Shown here one piece after another: positions 9,704-17,207 of a stretch of DNA of 64,000 nt. The notes beneath the pieces are model-generated. The model saw nothing but the letters and a program-made list of their open reading frames with translations, did not search any database and was not told the DNA's origin. This DNA is from Paenibacillus planticolens (lineage in GTDB: Bacteria; Bacillota; Bacilli; Paenibacillales; NBRC-103111): positions 372,001 through 436,000 of the forward strand of contig NZ_WHNZ01000061.1 of assembly GCF_013141725.1 (NCBI RefSeq), in the 5' to 3' direction. Position numbers and translations under genes: made by a program. The first letter of the stretch is position 1. Every line of letters starts with the position of its first letter.

Positions 9704-11992
9704 TTATGGCGACTTTTTGACTGTGTTTCGCTGTGTTTCCGTCTTCCCATTCGGCGTTGGCGTCGGAGCATCTGACGATGACGTCGCTTGAGTGCCAAGC
9801 GTTACGGATTTATCGCTTAATGGCTTAAGCTGCAAAGTTGCGCTGCGCCCTTCGCCTTCGCCGGTTGTCGCTTGCTCGGAAACATAACCTTCACCGGAGG
9901 TTTGGCAATCCACCTTAAAAAAGGAGCACGCTTCGACCGCATCCCGCAAGGACCGCCCCACTAAATTCGGAAGAGGCATCTCACTGACGTTTTGCATCGC
10001 AATATAGATTCGTTGGGTGGACAAGATTTCAGTACCCGCTTTAGGGAATTGATCCATGACTTTCTCCCCTTTGCCGAATACTTCAAAAGATAAACCACTC
10101 TCTTTCGCTGCCGCTTTTGCGCTTTCGGAACTCATATCCATGAAATTAGGCACAGTTAGCTTATTCGCTTCTTTGACAACCATTTGCGTCTGCTTCGTTG
10201 TTTTAACACCCATATACTGCAGGGATGAACCGACAATTTCTTTGAAAGCCGGCGCAAGCACTTGACCGCCCAAATGATAGTTGCCGCCAAGATCCGGTTG
10301 ATCCGCAATCAATGTGACGAGAATTTTAGGATCTTCCACGGGAGCATACCCAATGAAAGAAATAACCCATGAATTTGTCGAGTACGTTTTTTCTCCAGGA
10401 AGTACCAAGTTCGCTGTCCCGGTTTTACCGGCCACACGATACCCTTCCATGAAAGCGAGCTTACCTGTTCCTATTTCTTGATCGGAAACGACTTGCTCCA
10501 AGTAGCCGCTAACTGTTGCTGCCGTCTTCTCACTAACGACTTGCCTGATCACTTGAGGAGCAAAAGATTGAATCGGCTTTCCTGTCTTGGGATCAACGAT
10601 ATCTTTTACGATATGCGGCCACATTAATTTGCCGCCATTCGCCATCGCCGCGTAAGCAGCGGTTTGCTGGATCGCCGTAACAACGACTTTCCCTTGCCCG
10701 TACGTTGCGGTCGCATACTCAGACGGGTACCTCATATCAATGAGTCCGGATACTTCATTCGGCATATCGATATTCGTTTTTTCAGCGAACCCAAATTTTT
10801 CAATATAGCTCTTCAGCTTAGGTTGTGTCAACTTCTCTAAACCGAGCTTCACGAAGGCTACGTTACTTGACCGCTTCAATCCATCCAGATAAGAAATTTT
10901 GCCCCAACCGACGCGGTTGTGGTCATGCAGCTCTCTATCCTGCACGCGAATCATACCGGATTGATACATCTCATTCGGATTGAATAGGCCTTCTTCCACC
11001 GTTCCGGCCAAAGTGACAATCTTGAAGGTCGAACCAGGCTCATAGCGGGAGGCAATGGCATTATTTTTAAAATCGCTTTGATCTTTGATGTTCCAGTACT
11101 TATTCGGATTAAAGGTTGGCGTGTTCGCCATGCCCAATATTTCCATCGTCTTCGGATCGACCGCTATCGCCGTTAAGCTTTTCGGATGCCACTTATCATT
11201 GACTTTAGCCAGCGCGCTCTCCAGGTAAAATTGAATGTTCTTATCAATGGTCAGACGGACATTGCTCCCGTCCTCCGCCGGTTTGAAGTTGACCTTGGCA
11301 TCCGGCAGCTCCACACCCTTGCCGTCCTTCTCATAGCTCAACGAGCCTGGAACGCCTTTGAGCGTGTCATCCAGCTTCAATTCCAAGCCAAGCGCTGCTT
11401 TGCCTTCTTTGTTCGTGTATCCGAGAATATGCGAAGCCAGCGTTTCTCCCGGATAATAGCGTTTCTTTTCTTCGGCAATGCCTATGCCGATATTCGTTTT
11501 GGACGATTTATTCAGCCTCGTCTGCATCGTTGCAATGAAATCTCGAACTTGATCCGCTTTTTCCTTGTCAATTTTCCAGCCTTCGTTGCGAATCTCGACA
11601 TTGACCGCGAAATCGCTCCCGTCCGGCTTCTTTCTAGTAGCCAGCTCTCGTATCTTCGTTTCCAGCGCCGGTTTAGTCGCATCGGACTCTTTTAATATGT
11701 CCGCCAAACCGCGGGCGATATCATCCGCAACATGCAAGCTGTCTATCATTTTGGGATTCAGCGTAACCGTGTAGGCTGTCCCTTCGACGGCAAGAACTTT
11801 GTCGTTCCGGTCCATAATCGTACCGCGAACAGGCGCGATAATTCTGTCCGTCTCCCATCTTTGCTCAGCCTGCCCTAGCAACCAGGACGCATCTACCACT
11901 TGAATCCAATAGACTTTAGCTATGAGGACAACAAAAAGAAGGGTAAAGAACCCTCCAATAAGTAAAGAACGCAGCTTAATTTTTTTTGTCAT
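9704..11992 (-). CDS. pbpB: Division class B penicillin-binding protein PBP2B with two PASTA domains
   Basis: Septal transpeptidase of the divisome. After a short cytoplasmic tail and one membrane segment (about 9-30) come a dimerisation domain with RGTIMDRND and the transpeptidase domain. Active-site boxes are STFK at 321-324, SSN at 375-377 and KTGT at 523-526. Two PASTA-like repeats lie near 612-675 and 678-732. The last 30 or so residues are a Ser/Thr/Pro-rich tail. At 762 residues it is somewhat longer than B. subtilis PBP2B (about 713). It starts 15 bases after the ftsL stop, as expected for a coexpressed divisome pair. Confidence 0.94.
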   Translation of the reverse strand: MTKKIKLRSLLIGGFFTLLFVVLIAKVYWIQVVDASWLLGQAEQRWETDRIIAPVRGTIMDRNDKVLAVEGTAYTVTLNPKMIDSLHVADDIARGLADILKESDATKPALETKIRELATRKKPDGSDFAVNVEIRNEGWKIDKEKADQVRDFIATMQTRLNKSSKTNIGIGIAEEKKRYYPGETLASHILGYTNKEGKAALGLELKLDDTLKGVPGSLSYEKDGKGVELPDAKVNFKPAEDGSNVRLTIDKNIQFYLESALAKVNDKWHPKSLTAIAVDPKTMEILGMANTPTFNPNKYWNIKDQSDFKNNAIASRYEPGSTFKIVTLAGTVEEGLFNPNEMYQSGMIRVQDRELHDHNRVGWGKISYLDGLKRSSNVAFVKLGLEKLTQPKLKSYIEKFGFAEKTNIDMPNEVSGLIDMRYPSEYATATYGQGKVVVTAIQQTAAYAAMANGGKLMWPHIVKDIVDPKTGKPIQSFAPQVIRQVVSEKTAATVSGYLEQVVSDQEIGTGKLAFMEGYRVAGKTGTANLVLPGEKTYSTNSWVISFIGYAPVEDPKILVTLIADQPDLGGNYHLGGQVLAPAFKEIVGSSLQYMGVKTTKQTQMVVKEANKLTVPNFMDMSSESAKAAAKESGLSFEVFGKGEKVMDQFPKAGTEILSTQRIYIAMQNVSEMPLPNLVGRSLRDAVEACSFFKVDCQTSGEGYVSEQATTGEGEGRSATLQLKPLSDKSVTLGTQATSSSDAPTPTPNGKTETQRNTVKKSP

Positions 11993-12007
11993 ATCGATAC
12001 CTGCCCG

Positions 12008-12442
12008 TTACGGTTTAGAAGCTGCTTTGGTAGTTTTGCCGCTATTTGTGCCTGACTTTGCTTTCCCCGGTGTAGCTAGGCTTACTTGTTTCTCATCTTG
12101 CAGATTAAATCCGAGACGTACGGCTTCCTCTTTCAGACGGTCCGGACTTTGCAATTTCTCAACTTCCTGTTTGAGAGCGCTGTTCTGAGCTTGAATCTCG
12201 CGAATTTCCCCCTGCATTTTCAAGATACTTGCATTCATTTGATAGATGGACGCATATCGCCAGATAATCACACCTGCTACGATGACACAGAGGAGAACTG
12301 TGAACAGATACAGCATTTTCTCTTGGGCCGGCAGCGATTTGTTGCGATAAACAACTTTGGTTGTCTCCTTAATCTTTACCTTAGCCGCTGGAACAGAACG
12401 TTTCTGATCAAGGGCCAAATTTCCCTGGATATAAGATGGCAT
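12008..12442 (-). CDS. ftsL: Cell division protein FtsL
   Basis: Small bitopic divisome protein that works with DivIC and PBP2B. The start at 12442 (MPSYIQGNLALDQ) is favoured by an AGGAGG seven bases upstream; the in-frame ATG at 12466 overlaps rsmH and has no such site. The 144 residues consist of a basic cytoplasmic tail, one membrane segment (LYLFTVLLCVIVAGVIIW) and an extracellular coiled coil with heptads (ILKMQGEIREIQAQNSALKQ). A Lys/Ser/Thr-rich C-terminus follows. Sequence similarity in this family is low; the call rests on position between rsmH and pbpB plus topology. Confidence 0.9.
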   Translation of the reverse strand: MPSYIQGNLALDQKRSVPAAKVKIKETTKVVYRNKSLPAQEKMLYLFTVLLCVIVAGVIIWRYASIYQMNASILKMQGEIREIQAQNSALKQEVEKLQSPDRLKEEAVRLGFNLQDEKQVSLATPGKAKSGTNSGKTTKAASKP

Positions 12443-12462
12443 GTCAATTTCCTCCTTTTGGG

Positions 12463-13413
12463 TCAAAGCTTTTCTGCAATGCGCAGCTTGGCGGATCTTG
12501 CTCTCTGGTTCACCTCTAACTCATGCTCGCTCGGTATGATCGGCTTACGCGTAACTAATTTAAGATCACCTGATTTCTTGCAAACACACATTGGAAACCC
12601 CGGCGGACATGTACATTTTTCTACATTGTTGACGAAGAATTGCTTGCAAATACGATCTTCCAAAGAATGGAAGGTAATCACGGCGACTCTGCCTTCCGGA
12701 GCCAAACATCTGAGCGATTGCTCCAGCGCCTCTTCAAAAGCGCCCAGCTCGTCGTTAACAGCAATTCGCAGCGCTTGGAAGCTTCGCTTGGCGGGATGAC
12801 CGCCTGTTCTTCTGGCTGCCGCAGGAATCCCTTCCTTAATCAGCTCCACGAGTTCGCCTGTGGTTTCAATCGGTCCTTTGGTACGGGCTTCCGCAATAAC
12901 GCCGGCAATTCGGCGCGAAAACTTCTCTTCCCCATACTCATACAAAATTTTCGCAATGCGTTCAGGAGGCCATTCATTGACGATCGTTTTGGCGGTTAAG
13001 TCCGTCGTACGATCCATCCTCATATCGAGTTCCGCATCTTGATGATAGGAGAAGCCTCTCTCTCCGTCGTCCAACTGCGGGGAGGATACGCCAAGATCGA
13101 AGAGAATGCCATCGACCTGAGGTTTCCCATCGCGTAGTGCTCTCGGCTCACTCATGAGGACATGCTCCAAATCTCTGAAATTGCTCTTCACGATTCTCAC
13201 CCGATCCAGATAGGGGGCCAAAACGGTCTGAGCATTGGCTAGCGCAACATCGTCCTGGTCAAGAGCAATCAGCAACCCATTCGGACCTAATTTAGATGCT
13301 ATCAGAGAACTATGCCCCGCACCTCCCATCGTGCAATCCACGTAAACGCCATCGGGCTTTATATGTAATCCTTCAACTGATTCTTCCTTTAGTACCGTCA
13401 CATGATGAAACAT
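12463..13413 (-). CDS. rsmH: 16S rRNA (cytosine-1402-N4)-methyltransferase RsmH
   Basis: S-adenosylmethionine-dependent enzyme (formerly MraW) that methylates C1402 in the ribosomal P site. The 316-residue protein begins MFHHVTVLKEESVEGL and has the SAM-binding segment VDCTMGGAGHSSLI near residue 26 and the conserved ILFDLGVSSPQLD motif near 105. The GYSYHQD-like and TFHSLEDR motifs are also present. The ribosome site GGAGG directly abuts the second of two tandem hairpins in the mraZ-rsmH spacer, which could affect its translation. Confidence 0.96.
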   Translation of the reverse strand: MFHHVTVLKEESVEGLHIKPDGVYVDCTMGGAGHSSLIASKLGPNGLLIALDQDDVALANAQTVLAPYLDRVRIVKSNFRDLEHVLMSEPRALRDGKPQVDGILFDLGVSSPQLDDGERGFSYHQDAELDMRMDRTTDLTAKTIVNEWPPERIAKILYEYGEEKFSRRIAGVIAEARTKGPIETTGELVELIKEGIPAAARRTGGHPAKRSFQALRIAVNDELGAFEEALEQSLRCLAPEGRVAVITFHSLEDRICKQFFVNNVEKCTCPPGFPMCVCKKSGDLKLVTRKPIIPSEHELEVNQRARSAKLRIAEKL

Positions 13414-13430
13414 CTTGGTGTCCTCCTAAG

Positions 13431-13504
13431 AGCTTTGCTTTAGCAAAGCTTTCTTCGTAAGCATAATCTGAGTTTTGCCTTGGCAAAACTGTCTTCGTAA
13501 GCAT
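13431..13504 (-). repeat. Tandem pair of covarying 20-base hairpins in the mraZ-rsmH spacer
   Basis: Two units with a 40-base period begin at 13431 and 13471. Each has a 9-bp stem with a 2-base loop (13431-13450 and 13471-13490) followed on the plus strand by TCTTCGTAAGCAT. Over the first 34 bases the units match at 29 positions. The differences in the stems are compensated on the other arm (C-G versus T-A at positions 3/18; T-A versus C-G at 9/12), so pairing is kept. On the mRNA strand, the second hairpin ends just before the rsmH Shine-Dalgarno. The pattern suggests selection on RNA structure; function is unknown. Confidence 0.85.
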
Positions 13505-13942
13505 CTATAAATCAAAATTAAAATCGACGAGTTTCTCAGCTATTTCATTGAATGACTGCTCAGATTCATTCGCATAGCTTTCCCAAATTTGCTTGCTCCA
13601 AATCTCCACCCGGTTGGAAACACCGATAACCACACAATCTTTTTCAAGCTTGGCATGATCGACGAGATTGCCTGGAATGTTCGCCCGGCCTTGCTTATCG
13701 AGGTCGCACTCCGTTGCGCCGGAGAAGAAAAAACGAGTGAAGGCGCGTGCATCTGATTTCATCAACGGCAGTGCTTTAAGCTTTTGTTCGAGTATCGCCC
13801 ATTCGGAACGCGGATATACGAACAAGCACTGATCCAGACCGCGAGTGATAACGAAGGATTCGCCCAGGGCTTCACGAAATTTGGCCGGAATAATCATACG
13901 GCCTTTTTCGTCTATGCTATGTTGATATTCCCCCATGAACAT
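13505..13942 (-). CDS. mraZ: Transcriptional regulator MraZ
   Basis: DNA-binding regulator at the head of the dcw cluster, made of two SpoVT-AbrB-like halves. The start is set at MFMGEYQHSIDEKGR (13942), the same N-terminus as B. subtilis MraZ; the frame extends upstream to 13987 but only through the operator region. A G-rich ribosome site sits about nine bases upstream. The 145 residues include the duplicated DxKGR-type motifs: IDEKGRMIIPAKFRE near residue 10 and LDKQGRANIPGNLVD near 85. MraZ represses its own operon in studied species; matching repeat boxes lie just upstream. Confidence 0.95.
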   Translation of the reverse strand: MFMGEYQHSIDEKGRMIIPAKFREALGESFVITRGLDQCLFVYPRSEWAILEQKLKALPLMKSDARAFTRFFFSGATECDLDKQGRANIPGNLVDHAKLEKDCVVIGVSNRVEIWSKQIWESYANESEQSFNEIAEKLVDFNFDL

Positions 13943-13953
13943 AGCATGGCGCC

Positions 13954-13990
13954 CCCTTTCCCTCCACTTCCTACCACTTTTCACCACTTT
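13954..13990 (-). promoter_or_regulatory. Probable MraZ operator: 10-bp-spaced AAAGTGG boxes
   Basis: Read on the transcribed strand, the sequence just upstream of mraZ has AAAGTGG at 13984-13990, AAAGTGG at 13974-13980 and GAAGTGG at 13964-13970, each separated by three bases. A degenerate fourth box (GAAAGGG) lies at 13954-13960. A 7-base box with a 3-base spacer is the arrangement described for MraZ binding sites in other Firmicutes and mollicutes. The site is therefore predicted to be autoregulatory; binding itself is inference. I cannot place the -10 and -35 elements with confidence. Confidence 0.75.
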
Positions 13991-14017
13991 TTAATGTTAA
14001 TTCGCCAAATACGAAAT

Positions 14018-14042
14018 AAATCCTGCTTCTTAAGCAGGATTT
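14018..14042 (-). terminator. Hairpin ending the DUF4349 transcript
   Basis: An 11-bp perfect stem (14018-14028 with 14032-14042) with a 3-base loop lies 25 bases past the DUF4349 stop. The downstream tract on the minus strand is only moderately T-rich; the stronger T-run is on the opposite side. It insulates the lipoprotein gene from the mraZ promoter region. Confidence 0.65.
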
Positions 14043-14066
14043 ACGAATTTTTTTTCAATTTTAGGT

Positions 14067-15161
14067 CTATTCTGCGTCTATTGTTCCTTGTTTCTCTTCT
14101 TCAAGTGAGTTCAAAGAAGCATTTTGCTCTTTGAGCTGATTTCTCATCGCCAGCAGTTCTTTGTTTCTTTTGCGCCTGTATACCCAAATCGGAACACCGA
14201 TAATTAGGGCAATTACGATGACCGGAAAAGCCGCAGCCAGGAAAACAAGAATGCCCTGCAGCACCGCCACTAGTACATTTAGGCTAGAATTCCATGCTTT
14301 CTGGAGCCGTTCTCCCAGTGTCATGTTGTTCGGATCTGACAGAAGCGGTTTCTTGTCCGTTTGCTGATACAGCCGGATTTCAATCGTAGAGTAAGCCACA
14401 TTTTGATCCAAATATCTCATCCGGCCTTTAATCTGTTCGATCGTCTCTTGCACTTTGGACAGTTCATTGGAGAAAGCGAGCAAATCGTCCGTCTTTGAAG
14501 CTTTCTCCATAAAACCGAGCAATCTGGTTTCAACCATCTGCTTTGCTTTCAAACGTGAGCCAAGGTCCACGTACTCCTCTGTCACATCCTGACCCTGTAC
14601 GTTTCTTTGCAGCGACGGACTGATTTTCTCCAATCCGTCTAACAAAGAAACAAAGCCGTTCGCAGCCACTTTGACGGTATAGGTGCCGCCTCGCTCTCCG
14701 GTAGTGGCACTCTCCGAAAACTGCAGGATGTAGGCTCCGCTCAAAGCTATCAGATCTCGGAGCGCCGTTTGGGCCTTGCTGTAATCCTCTACAGGCATGA
14801 CTAGATTAGCGCGATAAATCAACTTGCGATTAAAGCCTGCTGCTTCATCGCTTCCAATGGCCGGCATCACCGTTATCGCGCCACCTTTGGCATCTCCTGG
14901 CGCACTCTCAGCCGCGGAGCCTGCCTCTTTTCCTTTGGCATCACTGGCCGCTTGCGCCTGAACCGCAGGAACGGAAGCAGACTGTGTTTCCGCGCGAGGC
15001 GAATCCATCTTCATAGCGTCGCTAGTTGCACTCATTTGCAGTCCTGAAGACGAAGACGTTTCGCTTTTGGACGAGCTGCAGCCTGCCAAGAGACTGCCTG
15101 CCAGCATACATACGGCAAACAGCAATGAAACCTTTTGAATCCACTTCATGACCCCCATCAT
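14067..15161 (-). CDS. DUF4349-type lipoprotein with coiled coil and membrane segment
   Basis: Predicted lipoprotein of unknown function. The start at 15161 follows GAGGAG at five bases; two more ATGs lie within five codons. The signal peptide ends in a lipobox (LLAGCSS). A Ser/Ala-rich linker of about 80 residues leads to a conserved-looking domain with RKLIYRANLVMPVEDYSKAQ. A coiled coil follows (LSKVQETIEQIKGRMRYLDQ), then a membrane segment near residue 300-325 and a basic cytoplasmic tail. This order is that of the DUF4349 family. It stands alone between a terminator and a long non-coding region, and its placement next to the dcw cluster does not reveal a role. Confidence 0.8.
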   Translation of the reverse strand: MMGVMKWIQKVSLLFAVCMLAGSLLAGCSSSKSETSSSSGLQMSATSDAMKMDSPRAETQSASVPAVQAQAASDAKGKEAGSAAESAPGDAKGGAITVMPAIGSDEAAGFNRKLIYRANLVMPVEDYSKAQTALRDLIALSGAYILQFSESATTGERGGTYTVKVAANGFVSLLDGLEKISPSLQRNVQGQDVTEEYVDLGSRLKAKQMVETRLLGFMEKASKTDDLLAFSNELSKVQETIEQIKGRMRYLDQNVAYSTIEIRLYQQTDKKPLLSDPNNMTLGERLQKAWNSSLNVLVAVLQGILVFLAAAFPVIVIALIIGVPIWVYRRKRNKELLAMRNQLKEQNASLNSLEEEKQGTIDAE

Positions 15162-15270
15162 GCCATCTCCTCGCTACCAAATATAGGTTATACACCCTAT
15201 AAACGGAGATCGAGAATGGAAAGTTGCAGGAAGTGCGCATAAGTTTAAGAAAGAGTCTGTCCTATGAAAA

Positions 15271-15289
15271 AATGAGGGCTACCCTCATT
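15271..15289. repeat. Perfect 8-bp hairpin
   Basis: AATGAGGG and CCCTCATT flank a 3-base loop. It lies in the long gap between the DUF4349 gene and ahcY, inside a larger CTGTCC/GGGACAG bracket. Neither strand has a T-tract, so it is not a standard terminator. Confidence 0.5.
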
Positions 15290-15305
15290 CATTTCAATGA
15301 CTTGT

Positions 15306-15530
15306 GGGACAGCCTTCCCAGAAGTTATGCTTCTATGGTCAAAATAAAAGGAAAATTTCCCTCTAAATCAACTGCAGAAGCTTGTCATATCCATTTAGAG
15401 AGAGAAACTCCCTCTATTTGCACCGATATTGTGATAATCTACTACATCCGCTCATATTAACGGGAGATTTTCCATCTAAACTCCCTGCTAGGTCATCATT
15501 CGAACCATTTAGTGGGAGACTTTCCAGTTA
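15306..15530 (+). repeat. Dispersed intergenic repeat, copy 1
   Basis: About 205 bases (15325-15530) align almost without gaps to the reverse complement of 55989-56190, at roughly three-quarters identity by eye. Shared blocks include TGGTCAAAATAA, ACTCCCTCTATTTG, ATCCGCTCA, ATTAACGGG and GGGAGA.TTTTCCAG. The first 40 bases (15306-15347) also match a fragment at 57816-57858. Inside the element a short module of the type ATTTAG.GGGAGA.TTTTCC occurs about four times in alternating orientation, which allows several alternative stems. No open reading frame is conserved between copies. Confidence 0.8.
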
Positions 15531-15717
15531 ACTTGCCTCACCTTCTTCGTAAAGCATGGATTTGGAACTGGGACAGCCTCCTTATCTAACCCCATATGTT
15601 CGAGCATGCGGAGGAAGCTGGATATGAAGCTCAATCGTACGAGGTGAAGCCTAGGTCTCATCACACTTCGGACACAGCGGCCGTTATCTTCGCGAAAAGC
15701 GTCATATCACTCTGCGA

Positions 15718-15795
15718 GCGGACACCAGAGACTTTATTTGCCGATTTCGAAGCGAAATCCCCCCCCAGCGAGCAAGTAACAGCGCTGGTGTCCGC
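15718..15795. repeat. Nested long-range hairpin element
   Basis: The outer arms GCGGACACCAG (15718-15728) and its exact complement (15785-15795) enclose two further pairings. TTATTTGC (15734-15741) pairs with GCAAGTAA (15772-15779), with one G-U. GATTTCG (15743-15749) pairs with CGAAATC (15753-15759). The three nested stems are in register, so the 78-base segment could fold into one rod. It contains a C7 run. No gene overlaps it convincingly; it may be an intergenic palindromic repeat. Confidence 0.65.
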
Positions 15796-15882
15796 TACAT
15801 GTTCAAAGAGGCCCTTTCCCATCGAATAAGGGCCCCTCAGTCCGTCAGCGAGGACAAAGGCTGCGCCAACGCCCATCACATC

Positions 15883-15921
15883 AAAAAAAACCTCCCGAAC
15901 CGCGCTAAGCGGTCCGAAAGG
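15883..15921 (-). terminator. Terminator of the bshC-ahcY operon
   Basis: On the minus strand a 13-bp stem with three G-U pairs (15909-15921 with 15891-15903) is followed by eight T residues (15883-15890), 12 bases after the ahcY stop. Confidence 0.9.
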
Positions 15922-15932
15922 CTGTCTTGTTC

Positions 15933-17195
15933 TTAATGCTCTGCCCAGCTGTCGAGGTATAACTTTTGCTCTTCCGTCAATGAATCGATACTTGTGCCTA
16001 GTGATTCTAATTTGAATCTAGCCACTTGCTCATCCAATACGTAAGGCACATTGACAACGGTTTTTCCTAATTTCTCGTACTCATCATTCACATATTTCAG
16101 AGACATCGCTTGGAGCGCAAACGTCATATCCATAATTTCAGCCGGATGACCGTCACCTGCAGCCAGGTTGACGAGACGACCTTCAGCAAGCGCATAAATT
16201 TTGCGACCATCGGTCAGTTGGTATTCTTCGATATTGCGACGAACTGTGCGCTTGGACACAGACTGCGCTTCAAGCTCAGGCTTGTTGAATTCTACATCGA
16301 AATGGCCGGCATTGGAAAGAATGGCGCCGTCCTTCATCACTTTGTAATGCTCGCCGCGAATCACATCCCGGTTCCCCGTTACTGTTACGAAAAATTCGCC
16401 TAATTTGGCAGCTTCAATCATCGGCATAACAGCAAAGCCGTCCATGTAAGCTTCAACGGCTTTAATAGCGTCAATTTCCGTAACGATGACATTAGCGCCC
16501 AAGCCTTTGGCACGCATGGCCACGCCTTTGCCGCACCAGCCATAGCCGACAACAACGACTGTTTTACCCGCTACAACCAAGTTCGTTGTACGGTTAATGC
16601 CGTCCCAAACAGATTGACCTGTACCGTAACGGTTATCAAACAAATATTTGCAGAATGCATCGTTCACGGCAACCATCGGGAACTCCAGCTTGCCTTCCTT
16701 TTCCATCGCTTTCAAACGAAGGATACCGGTTGTCGTTTCCTCAGCACCGCCGCGCACTTGAACGGCAAGATCCTTACGCTCAGAGTGAAGAATGGAGACC
16801 AGATCGCCGCCATCGTCAATAATGAGGTCAGGCTTCGTTTCAAGCGCTTTAATCAACAGCTCTTTGTACTCTTCCGGAGTAGGATTGTATTTCGCGAATA
16901 CCGTAATGCCGTCCTCTACAAGCGCAGCACAAACATCATCCTGCGTAGACAGCGGATTACTGCCTGTAATGGTAACTTCCGCTCCGCCCGCTTGCACGAC
17001 TTTAGCCAAGTAGGCTGTTTTTGCTTCCAAGTGCAAGGAGATGGTTACTTTCAGCCCTTTAAAAGGCTGCTCCTTCTCAAACTGCTCACGAATACGGTTC
17101 AAAACTGGCATATGTGCTTGGACCCAATCAATTTTCAAATGACCTTCAGGCGCCAATGCGATATCGGCAACAATACTTTTTTCAATAGTTGTCAT
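15933..17195 (-). CDS. ahcY: Adenosylhomocysteinase (S-adenosylhomocysteine hydrolase)
   Basis: NAD-dependent enzyme that splits S-adenosylhomocysteine into adenosine and homocysteine, removing the product inhibitor of methyltransferases. The start at 17195 (MTTIEKSIVADIALAPEG) is eight bases from an AGGAGG; the ATG two codons upstream is too close to it. Family motifs visible are SLHLEAKTAYL, DDGGDL, NDAFCKYLFDNRYGTGQS and the NAD site VVGYGWCGKGVA. At 420 residues it is the short form; the C-terminal KxDHYRY-type tail of long bacterial and animal enzymes is absent. Long forms have an extra insert of about 40 residues. It lies 12 bases after bshC. S-inosylhomocysteine hydrolase is a possible alternative in this family. 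Confidence 0.9.
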   Translation of the reverse strand: MTTIEKSIVADIALAPEGHLKIDWVQAHMPVLNRIREQFEKEQPFKGLKVTISLHLEAKTAYLAKVVQAGGAEVTITGSNPLSTQDDVCAALVEDGITVFAKYNPTPEEYKELLIKALETKPDLIIDDGGDLVSILHSERKDLAVQVRGGAEETTTGILRLKAMEKEGKLEFPMVAVNDAFCKYLFDNRYGTGQSVWDGINRTTNLVVAGKTVVVVGYGWCGKGVAMRAKGLGANVIVTEIDAIKAVEAYMDGFAVMPMIEAAKLGEFFVTVTGNRDVIRGEHYKVMKDGAILSNAGHFDVEFNKPELEAQSVSKRTVRRNIEEYQLTDGRKIYALAEGRLVNLAAGDGHPAEIMDMTFALQAMSLKYVNDEYEKLGKTVVNVPYVLDEQVARFKLESLGTSIDSLTEEQKLYLDSWAEH

Positions 17196-17207
17196 GTCCA
17201 TTTCCTC

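Noticed and set aside
15325..15530. Possible CRISPR-like array
   Set aside because: The modules alternate in orientation, vary in sequence and spacing, and there are no cas genes. It fits a structured intergenic repeat better.
15661..15879. 72-codon open frame on the minus strand in the long non-coding gap
   Set aside because: No ribosome site, and it runs through a palindromic element and into the ahcY terminator. Composition is not that of neighbouring genes.
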